Source: Acinetobacter apis
Lineage (GTDB): Bacteria; Pseudomonadota; Gammaproteobacteria; Pseudomonadales; Moraxellaceae
Assembly (NCBI RefSeq): GCF_900197575.1
Contig: NZ_FZLN01000002.1
Span: 186,001-250,000, forward strand
DNA: 64,000 nt
Direction of reading: 5' to 3'
The stretch's first letter is position 1. Each line of letters begins with the position of its first letter. Made by a program: the position numbers and the translations under genes. Under the pieces are notes generated by a model. That model ran no database searches. It was given only the letters and a program-made list of their open reading frames with translations, and was not told where the DNA came from. Of the stretch, positions 57,928 through 64,000 are shown in pieces.

Positions 57928-59238
57928 ATGGGTTTAGAGACAGCACAACCATCATCACCCAATTTAAAACGCAGTAAACGCTATGCAACGATTGCTTTAC
58001 TCAGCGCGATTATTGCGTGGATTGTGCTTTTAATCAGCGCACATGTGTTTCCACAACACCAATGGATTATTCATTTGCTCATGCTCTCAGCAGAAGCGGG
58101 CGTGGTTGGTGGCTTTGCTGATTGGTATGCCATTACAGTTTTGTTTCGCAACCCATTTGGTAAGCTCCCTATTCCTGGCTTTTTACGGGATCACACAGAA
58201 ATTATTCCACGGAATAAAGCTCGTATTGCTGAGTCTATGGGGCATTTTGTACAGGAAAACTTTTTATCACCACATGTGGTTGAAACCAGTTTACAACGCA
58301 CTGATTTAAGCATGAGCATCGGAAATTGGCTAAATAATCCCAATAATAGCCGTCAAATTACCGAAGCCATGCAAAATACCTTGCCTAAAATTTTTGATTT
58401 TATTGAACAAGAAAAAATTGCACAGTTTATTCAAAGCAACAGTTTACAATGGATTGAAAATACCAAAATTAACCGCTTAGCTGGCGAAATGTTGCACTCT
58501 ATTTTAGACAATGACTTCCACGAAGATCTTTTACAGCATAGCTTAGATTTAGCACATCAATGGGTTTTAGCGCATCCACAAGAAATGCGAGACATTACAA
58601 CCAAATTATTTAAAGAACTTGGAATCTCTAAGCTGTCTAAAGGCGCAAGTTGGATTGGGATTGATATGCAGCAACGGACTGTCGACAGCTTTATCGAACA
58701 GCTTGAGGACATGTTACAAAACCCTGCACATCCATGGCGTCATTATGTAGACACATATGGCCAAGCATTAATGCAAGATTTGCAAAATGATGATAGTGAG
58801 GCCAGTGTTCGTTTAAATGCAAGTAAAGATGCTTTATTACAAAGCCCTCAATTGGTCAACTTTATTAGCAGTGCCATTATTATTTTATTTAATGCAATTA
58901 AAGATGACTTAGCAAAAGAACAATCTGGCATTGCCATGAATATCCAAGCTGCTATTGAATTGGTCGGCAAAAACTTAATTGACAGCCAAGAAGTAAGACA
59001 CCTGTTAAATAGTCGTTTAAGCACCTTGGCTATACATTTTAGTGGTCAATACAGCGATAAAGTCATTCGATTTATCAGTACACGTATTCAAGAATGGGAT
59101 TCGACTGAAATGATTGCGAAAATCGAAAATGAGGTTGGTGCTGACTTACATATGATTCGAGTCAATGGCGTATTGGTTGGTGCATTTATTGGCTTGGTGT
59201 TGGGACTGATTCGTCTTGCTGTCGATGTCATTTTTTAA
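57928..59238 (+). CDS. DUF445 family membrane protein
   Basis: 436 residues. Two N-terminal hydrophobic helices (about 18-65), the conserved segment AEAGVVGGFADWYAITVLFRNPFGKLPIPGFLRDHTEIIPRNKARIAESMGHFV (in pieces, 52-108), a long helical middle, and a C-terminal helix (GVLVGAFIGLVLGLIRLAVDVIF). Membrane protein of unknown function; small sets of related proteins have been tied to envelope stress. 27 bases after the lipoprotein gene. Confidence 0.85.
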   Translation: MGLETAQPSSPNLKRSKRYATIALLSAIIAWIVLLISAHVFPQHQWIIHLLMLSAEAGVVGGFADWYAITVLFRNPFGKLPIPGFLRDHTEIIPRNKARIAESMGHFVQENFLSPHVVETSLQRTDLSMSIGNWLNNPNNSRQITEAMQNTLPKIFDFIEQEKIAQFIQSNSLQWIENTKINRLAGEMLHSILDNDFHEDLLQHSLDLAHQWVLAHPQEMRDITTKLFKELGISKLSKGASWIGIDMQQRTVDSFIEQLEDMLQNPAHPWRHYVDTYGQALMQDLQNDDSEASVRLNASKDALLQSPQLVNFISSAIIILFNAIKDDLAKEQSGIAMNIQAAIELVGKNLIDSQEVRHLLNSRLSTLAIHFSGQYSDKVIRFISTRIQEWDSTEMIAKIENEVGADLHMIRVNGVLVGAFIGLVLGLIRLAVDVIF

Positions 59239-59255
59239 AGTTGTAGGAGATTTTC

Positions 59256-60416
59256 ATGCTGAGCTTATCATCGAAACTGCCAAATCAAGGCACCACCATT
59301 TTTTCAGTGATGTCTGCATTGGCTCAGCAGTTAAATGCCTTAAATTTGTCTCAAGGCTTTCCTGACTTTCCTGCACCACAAGCATTGCTTGATTTATTAA
59401 ATGATGCCGCACAGCAAGGTTATAATCAGTATTCACCAGGACATGGTTTATTATTATTACGCCAACAAGTTGTTGAGCTGATGATAAATCGAGACCCTCA
59501 ACTGCAGTTGGATCTTGAGCAAGAAGTCACCATTACATCAGGAGCCACTATTGCCTTACATAGTGCAATACAAGCTTTGGTACAACCCAACGATGAAGTC
59601 ATTGTTTTTGATCCAAGTTATGACAGCTATGCGCCTTGTATTGAATTGGCTCAAGGCAAACCCATTCATTTGGCATTACAAGCACCTCATTTTTCTGTCG
59701 ATTGGCAACAGGTTAAAGATAATATCTCTGACAAAACACGCATGATTATTGTCAATACACCACACAATCCGACAGGTACAGTGTGGTCAAAGCAAGATTG
59801 GCTGACTTTAATTGAGTTAATTCAAGATCGAAACATTGTGGTGTTATCCGATGAAGTCTATGAACATTTAATTTTTGATGGGCAACCACACTACTCTGCT
59901 TTATCTTTTCCCCAATTACGACATCGCGCAATTGTGGTCGGCTCATTTGGTAAAACCTTTCATGTCACAGGTTGGAAAACGGGTTACTGCATTGCAGCAC
60001 CAGAGCTTACACAGCTTTTTCGACAAGTCTATCAATTTGCAAGCTTTTGTGGGGTAACCCCTGTCCAAATGGCCCTTGCACAATTTATGAAACAGCATCC
60101 TGAACATATTCAAGAATTGGCAGGTTTTTATCAAAGAAAAAGAGATTTATTTTTAAATGCCATTCAGCATTCCAACTTTCTATTTCAGCCAAGTCAAGGG
60201 ACTTACTTTCAAACCTTAGACTACCGTCAAATTCAGCCAACACTCACGGATCGAGAAATGTGCTATTACTTGGCTGAACAATATAAAATTGTTGCGATTC
60301 CATTGTCTGCATTTTATAAGAGTCCGCCTAAGAACTTAACCTTATTACGTTTTTGTTTTGCAAAACACGATCACACGCTACAACAAGCAGCTGATATTTT
60401 AAATACTTGTTCATAA
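59256..60416 (+). CDS. methionine aminotransferase, PLP-dependent (YbdL-like)
   Basis: 386 residues, fold-type I class I/II aminotransferase. LNLSQGFPDFPAPQAL near 30-45, NTPHNPTGTVWSK near 167-179, DEVYEHLIFDG near 200-210, and VGSFGKTFHVTGWKTGYCIAAP near 228-249, whose Lys in SFGKT binds PLP. This set is typical of YbdL/methionine aminotransferase, which transaminates methionine. Its last 47 bases recur at 62981 (see findings), so the 3' end has been duplicated. Confidence 0.87.
   Translation: MLSLSSKLPNQGTTIFSVMSALAQQLNALNLSQGFPDFPAPQALLDLLNDAAQQGYNQYSPGHGLLLLRQQVVELMINRDPQLQLDLEQEVTITSGATIALHSAIQALVQPNDEVIVFDPSYDSYAPCIELAQGKPIHLALQAPHFSVDWQQVKDNISDKTRMIIVNTPHNPTGTVWSKQDWLTLIELIQDRNIVVLSDEVYEHLIFDGQPHYSALSFPQLRHRAIVVGSFGKTFHVTGWKTGYCIAAPELTQLFRQVYQFASFCGVTPVQMALAQFMKQHPEHIQELAGFYQRKRDLFLNAIQHSNFLFQPSQGTYFQTLDYRQIQPTLTDREMCYYLAEQYKIVAIPLSAFYKSPPKNLTLLRFCFAKHDHTLQQAADILNTCS
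60360..60406 (+). repeat. direct repeat, left copy (aminotransferase 3' end)
   Basis: 47 bases that match 62981-63027 at 45 positions. The left copy lies inside the intact aminotransferase gene. The pair brackets the toxin-immunity module. Confidence 0.92.
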
Positions 60417-60430
60417 ATCATGTTTTAATA

Positions 60431-60523
60431 CTCATATTAGATGTCTATATTGCTTTATTTGGTTTAGTGATTACAGCTATTTTAATTAGGCGTTATTTGC
60501 GACCATCTCAGCTTTGCATACGT
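60431..60523 (+). pseudogene. decayed, internally deleted MATE transporter fragment
   Basis: In frame it reads LILDVYIALFGLVITAILI, then RRYLRPSQL. Bases 60431-60462 match 63408-63439 of the intact MATE gene at 28 of 32 positions, and from 60463 the match jumps to 63635 onward (VITPVLI in the intact gene). The jump equals 195 bases (65 codons) and falls on TTTATTTGG, which occurs at both sites in the intact gene, so an in-frame deletion between short direct repeats explains it. Homology fades into a stop at about 60524. No start codon. Confidence 0.75.
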
Positions 60524-60591
60524 ACTTCAACATTAACATAAAAGTTAAATTATGTGATACATTACATATTTATATTATATATTGATTAATA

Positions 60592-61722
60592 GTGAATATT
60601 TTAACTAAACTCTTTTTTATTTTATGTGTAATGCAATTTCAATCCATCTATGCCAATGCAACCGTTGGTGAATGGAATTTGAGCGATCCTGTTGTGAATG
60701 GTGCTACAACTAGATGGAAAGCAATTAAAAATACATCAAACACTTCTCCATTACCAATATCAACAACCACAACTGCACTGAAAGTCACTAATCATCTTGC
60801 AAAAAATGGACTATCTGAACTAGCTCTAAATGCTGTAATACCAGCTGTTCCTGAAGGTACAGATTTTATTGTTGATGTACCTAATCAGTATATAAAATAT
60901 AGTTTAAAAAAGAATAATCATAATACTTCTAAATATCAATATACTTCACCATTTGGGCAATATACTGGGTATGAAGCTTATATTTATACGTTAGAACAAG
61001 CTCGTCTAGAAGTCAGAAAGTATTTAAATGAATATCCTGGGGAAGGAAATTTCTTTATCACAGAATGTATCAATCGTGAATATCAATATGAATGTTATTG
61101 GGGATCTAAAGGAGAAGAAAGTAATCCTTATGGGTATTCATTTTTCTTTTCTCAAACAACCAATGATGAATATGATGCCAATGCTAAACCTGAACTTCTT
61201 TCATTAAGAAATCTGTCATCAAAAATACTCATTTTAGCGAAACAAAAGAACGTTCAAGCTGAAAAGTATATTTCATCTGTCATACAAGATATGCTTCTGC
61301 ATGACGAAGCTTATAGAAAGTCTTTGGAAGCGCAATTAAATACCAAATTACAAGCATCACAGAACACTGGAAGTAATAACGGAAATAACTCAACGCCTCC
61401 TAATAATGACGATGAGGATGATGCCAACAATAAAATTGATACCCTCTTGAAAAAAACAACGCTTGAAACTAAAAAGGGAAGTAAAAAAGGGGCTAAAAAC
61501 AGTATTTATGACAGAATTGGAGGGGGAGGGTTTGAACAAGTCATGACTGACTTTAATTCTTTAGCTTTAAAGAATATTCGAAATATACCTTCCAAACCAA
61601 ATGAGACTGTTGTTATTGGTCAACTTCGAAACAATCAATGGGTAACAGCTCGTTCTTATAGTACTAGAGATGGTAGACCTACTTTGGAAATAACAGATAA
61701 AAGTATAAAAATTCGATATTAG
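60592..61722 (+). CDS. putative secreted polymorphic toxin
   Basis: 376 residues. The signal peptide is about 1-21 (ending IYA-NA). The N-terminal region (23-230) is unknown; VGEWNLSDPVVNGATTRWKA and PEGTDFIVDVPNQYIKY loosely recall filamentous-phage attachment/TspB-like proteins, a weak impression. An Asn/Asp/Ser linker (about 258-285) is followed by a Lys-rich bridge (290-305) and a C-terminal module of about 75 residues: VVIGQLRNNQWVTARSYSTRDGRPTLEITDKSIKIRY. The GRPTLEI...IKIRY end is of a kind I associate with C-terminal toxin modules of contact-dependent and polymorphic toxins (probable nuclease). The only usable start is a GTG without a ribosome site. Markedly AT-rich. Two likely immunity genes follow directly. 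Confidence 0.6.
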   Translation: MNILTKLFFILCVMQFQSIYANATVGEWNLSDPVVNGATTRWKAIKNTSNTSPLPISTTTTALKVTNHLAKNGLSELALNAVIPAVPEGTDFIVDVPNQYIKYSLKKNNHNTSKYQYTSPFGQYTGYEAYIYTLEQARLEVRKYLNEYPGEGNFFITECINREYQYECYWGSKGEESNPYGYSFFFSQTTNDEYDANAKPELLSLRNLSSKILILAKQKNVQAEKYISSVIQDMLLHDEAYRKSLEAQLNTKLQASQNTGSNNGNNSTPPNNDDEDDANNKIDTLLKKTTLETKKGSKKGAKNSIYDRIGGGGFEQVMTDFNSLALKNIRNIPSKPNETVVIGQLRNNQWVTARSYSTRDGRPTLEITDKSIKIRY

Positions 61723-61733
61723 AGGATAAAATA

Positions 61734-62183
61734 ATGTCAAATTGGGCCATGAGTAAACTTCTAGAAATAAAAAGTTTTTTATTTCTAACATATATAAAAT
61801 TTGAAAAAGATGAATTGTTTTTAATATTTACATTTGATGATAATGATAATAAACGAATAGTCGTTTATTTTGATGAATATTTATTTTTTAAAAATATAGA
61901 TGAAGGATTAGCCTTAGAAACATATGCTTCTCGAGATTTTCATGGCAATGATAGTCATATATTTTCAACAAATCATTCAGAGTTAGTTGACTGGTTCAAC
62001 AAAGAAAGTGGTGGTGAATTTCAAGATAAATTTCAACACTATGTTATCCCTAGTCAAGAAGATATTACTGTGGTATTAGCTAAATCCCCACCCAAAATAT
62101 CTAAACCATTCTTGGGTAACTATCTAAATATCTCATTAAAAGATAAAGCTATATTTTCATATTCCGATCAGGATAATTTCTAA
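61734..62183 (+). CDS. putative immunity protein 1
   Basis: 149 residues, acidic, cytoplasmic, no signal. The ribosome site GAGG overlaps the toxin stop region, so translation is coupled. The segment FSTNHSELVDWFNKESGGEFQDKFQHYVIPSQEDI (about 82-116, in pieces) aligns with the next gene. Position immediately after a toxin-like gene, small size and acidity are the grounds for calling it immunity; I know no named family match. Confidence 0.55.
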   Translation: MSNWAMSKLLEIKSFLFLTYIKFEKDELFLIFTFDDNDNKRIVVYFDEYLFFKNIDEGLALETYASRDFHGNDSHIFSTNHSELVDWFNKESGGEFQDKFQHYVIPSQEDITVVLAKSPPKISKPFLGNYLNISLKDKAIFSYSDQDNF

Positions 62184-62581
62184 TGTTAAATTGGTCTCCA
62201 TGCAATATGGATAGATTGACAGGTATTCCATATCTAGAGAATATTCAAGAAATTAGAGATAGCGAGGAAGAAAGTGGACTAATTTTAAATCTAAAATTTG
62301 ATACTGGTTCTCAAGCTTTAAAATTTGAATTACCACGTTTATTTAGGATTAGAAAAAAATATATTAGTTCAAACGAACTATCTCAACAAAATTTAGATGA
62401 TAAATCATGGTTATTCACAGTGAATGAATCTGAATTAATGCATTGGTTTCATAAAGAAAGTTATGGTATTTTACCTGATATAAATCATTTCGTTATTATT
62501 ACTCAAGAACAAGTAATAGATATATTAACAGATAAAGATTTAACGGATTTTCACCCTAAGATCATTTCTACTGAGCAGTAA
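62183..62581 (+). CDS. putative immunity protein 2, paralogue of the preceding gene
   Basis: 132 residues. It starts in the TAATG overlap with the previous stop. FTVNESELMHWFHKESYGILPDINHFVIITQEQVIDIL (about 77-114, in pieces) shares SEL-x2-WF-x-KES-x-G...H-x-VI-x2-QE with the upstream gene, while the N-terminal halves differ. The two look like an old tandem duplication. Followed by a terminator-like hairpin. Confidence 0.55.
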   Translation: MLNWSPCNMDRLTGIPYLENIQEIRDSEEESGLILNLKFDTGSQALKFELPRLFRIRKKYISSNELSQQNLDDKSWLFTVNESELMHWFHKESYGILPDINHFVIITQEQVIDILTDKDLTDFHPKIISTEQ

Positions 62582-62591
62582 CTTTATCATA

Positions 62592-62621
62592 GCTATCTTC
62601 TTAGTGAAGGTGGCTTTTTTA
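62592..62621 (+). terminator. terminator of the toxin-immunity operon
   Basis: GCTATCTTC pairs with GAAGGTGGC (two G-U) and is followed by TTTTTT. Confidence 0.7.
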
Positions 62622-62643
62622 TACACTGATAGATAGCTTTAAA

Positions 62644-62862
62644 ATGAATAATGATACCTATAAAAATTTCTTATCTGATGTGATTCAAGAAATTTTAGAA
62701 AAGAAATTACCAGTTTCTAATGAAACTGAAAGTTTCGATAAAGGCTATAACTTTGCTATTTATGAAATCGTTTCATTACTTGTTCAACAGAGCGAAAATT
62801 TTGGAATTGATAAAAAAGAAATAGGGTTAGGTGATATTCAACCTGAGATTAATTATCTTTAA
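62644..62862 (+). CDS. small hypothetical protein
   Basis: 72 residues, acidic, mostly helical by appearance (NFLSDVIQEILEKKLPVS, FAIYEIVSLLVQQSENFG). It lies after the operon terminator, has no clear ribosome site, and does not resemble the two immunity genes. It may be a further orphan immunity gene, a common situation downstream of polymorphic toxins, or a chance ORF. Confidence 0.4.
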   Translation: MNNDTYKNFLSDVIQEILEKKLPVSNETESFDKGYNFAIYEIVSLLVQQSENFGIDKKEIGLGDIQPEINYL

Positions 62863-62916
62863 TATGGATTCAAGTTTGATAAACATGAATCTGTTTTAGT
62901 TTCTAAGAAAATTAAA

Positions 62917-62960
62917 GTCTTACTGCGTCATTCATTCGGCGAATGTAAGACATTTTATTT
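62917..62960 (+). terminator. probable terminator at island end
   Basis: GTCTTAC/GTAAGAC arms with an inner ATTC/GAAT pair, followed by ATTTTATTTTT. Confidence 0.6.
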
Positions 62961-62980
62961 TTACCTGAAAATTGCTCTTG

Positions 62981-63037
62981 GCAAAACAAGATCATACGCT
63001 ACAACAAGCAGCTGATATTTTAAATACCTATCAATAA
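62981..63037 (+). pseudogene. duplicated 3' end of the aminotransferase gene
   Basis: It reads in frame AKQDHTLQQAADILNTYQ and a stop, against AKHDHTLQQAADILNTCS and a stop in the intact gene. 45 of the first 47 bases match 60360-60406. There is no rest of the gene. The few changes suggest it came from, or diverged as, a different allele. The intact MATE gene follows 67 bases downstream, which is probably the ancestral spacer. Confidence 0.88.
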
Positions 63038-63104
63038 ATTAAGTATCTATAGGCTTATAATCAATGATACATTGCAAGATGCCTTTATCTATGATCAATT
63101 AAAT

Positions 63105-64000
63105 ATGAATAAACAATCACTGGTCACAGATCAACCTTTATTTAAAACCTTTTTGATCTTTTTATTGCCATTGGTTGCCACCAATATTTTACAAAATTTA
63201 TCTGGCACCATTAACACTATTTTTGTTGGGCAAATGCTTGGTGTGCATGCTGTAGCAGCAGTCGCAGTTTTTTTTCCAATCTTATTTGCATTGATGGCAT
63301 TTGTCATTGGCTTATCCTCAGGTTCAAGCATTTTAGTGGGACAAGCTTGGGGGGCCAATAATTTAGCCAAAGTACGACAAATTGTTGGGGCAACACTCTT
63401 TTTGACGCTCATTTTAGGTGTCTGTATTGCTTTATTTGGCATTGCATTTACACCTGATTTTTTAAAAATCTTGGGTGTTTCACCCGATGTCATGCACTTA
63501 TCTATTCCTTATGTGCGCAGTATGTTGGCGGGCAGTCCATTATTATTTATCTATATTATTTATACCTCTGTTTTACGCGGTGTTGGTGACAGTGTCACGC
63601 CTTTACTTGCCCTCTCAATGACCAGTTTATTTGGTTTGGTGATTACACCTGTTTTAATTGGTGGTTACATGGGACTGCCTCAACTTGGCATTGTTGCACC
63701 AGCAATTGCATCTATTGTGGGTAATATTGCAGTGATTCTTTTTTTAATTGTGTATCTAAACAAAAAAGACCATGCTTTAAAGTTAAATAAAGATTTACTC
63801 AAAGAAATTCATTATCACCCGGCACTTAGCCGTAGCATTTTAAAACTTGGCATCCCAACAGGCATACAAATGGTGACCACGTCTTTATCTGGTTTGGTGA
63901 TTATGCGTTTAGTGAACTCATTTGGTCCCGATGCCACAGCAGCGTATGGTGCAATTAATCAGGTGATTAATTATATTCAGTTTCCTGCATTATCCATTGC
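63105..64000 (+). CDS. MATE-family efflux transporter, 3' end outside window
   Basis: Translating from ATG 63105 gives an open frame to the window end (298 codons). It begins MNKQSLVTDQPLFKTFLIFL, with the MATE N-terminal pattern PLVATNILQNLSGTINTIFVGQMLG near 22-46, AVAAVAVFFPILFAL, SSGSSILVGQAWGANN near 76-91, VLRGVGDSVTPLL near 158-170, and SILKLGIPTGIQM at the start of the second half near 245. Multidrug or metabolite/cation antiporter of the inner membrane; substrate unknown. A shorter, decayed relative lies at 60431. Confidence 0.88.
   Translation, partial: MNKQSLVTDQPLFKTFLIFLLPLVATNILQNLSGTINTIFVGQMLGVHAVAAVAVFFPILFALMAFVIGLSSGSSILVGQAWGANNLAKVRQIVGATLFLTLILGVCIALFGIAFTPDFLKILGVSPDVMHLSIPYVRSMLAGSPLLFIYIIYTSVLRGVGDSVTPLLALSMTSLFGLVITPVLIGGYMGLPQLGIVAPAIASIVGNIAVILFLIVYLNKKDHALKLNKDLLKEIHYHPALSRSILKLGIPTGIQMVTTSLSGLVIMRLVNSFGPDATAAYGAINQVINYIQFPALSI

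Noticed and set aside
62917..62951. Integron attC-like site
   Set aside because: The paired arms GTCTTAC/GTAAGAC lack the core GTTRRRY sites, there is no integrase, and the following T-run fits a terminator.

Overview
The window is chromosomal DNA of a gamma-proteobacterium that I place in Acinetobacter (Moraxellaceae). The grounds are low GC content, an Omp33-36-like porin, the pyrE/crc pair, the dciA-lpxC-ftsZ-ftsA-ftsQ-ddlB-murC-murG order, and the lipoprotein and DUF families around them. Most of it is ordinary housekeeping sequence. I see no rRNA, tRNA, CRISPR array or insertion sequence.

Layout. 1-3.6 kb: end of a PepSY membrane protein, an orphan amino acid kinase, an SMP-30-type lactonase and a small lipoprotein. 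4.05-12.05 kb: a nitrogen-scavenging operon of NCS1 permease, allophanate hydrolase, urea carboxylase and an FCD-type GntR regulator. It has a near-perfect sigma-54 promoter in front and a FadR-type palindrome before the hydrolase. 12-23.2 kb: GDPD, an Old Yellow Enzyme, prfB with its programmed +1 frameshift, a porin, recJ-pdxH-glmM, guaB, and a GDT1-type Mn exporter behind a yybP-ykoY-like riboswitch. 23.3-28.1 kb: aceE-aceF with three lipoyl domains. 28.3-37.7 kb: M23 peptidase, dciA, lpxC and the distal part of the division/cell-wall cluster. 38-42.2 kb: gshB, a shikimate-dehydrogenase-like gene, a DUF1737 gene, pyrE, crc and then a probable RsmX/Y/Z-type small RNA with eight GGA motifs. 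42.3-60.4 kb: a YffB/ArsC protein, DUF2147, esterase, dsbD, outer-membrane proteins, HPF, an 870-base gene-free stretch dense in TGCA motifs, a Tsx-like channel, parE-yqiA, a SulP transporter, gshA-dsbB, a DUF445 protein and a methionine aminotransferase.

The accessory spot is 60.4-63.0 kb. A very AT-rich insert sits between the aminotransferase and a MATE transporter gene that runs off the window. It carries a secreted protein with a toxin-like C-terminal module and two tandem, mutually homologous small genes that are probable immunity proteins. The insert is bracketed by scrap copies of its neighbours. A decayed, internally deleted MATE fragment lies just after the aminotransferase, and a second copy of the aminotransferase 3' end lies just before the intact MATE gene. 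This duplication marks how the module entered.

Working together: the permease, urea carboxylase and allophanate hydrolase would turn urea (or a urea-yielding substrate) into ammonia and CO2 under nitrogen limitation. The fts/mur/lpx block builds septum, peptidoglycan and lipid A. gshA and gshB together give glutathione, and dsbB and dsbD serve periplasmic disulfides.
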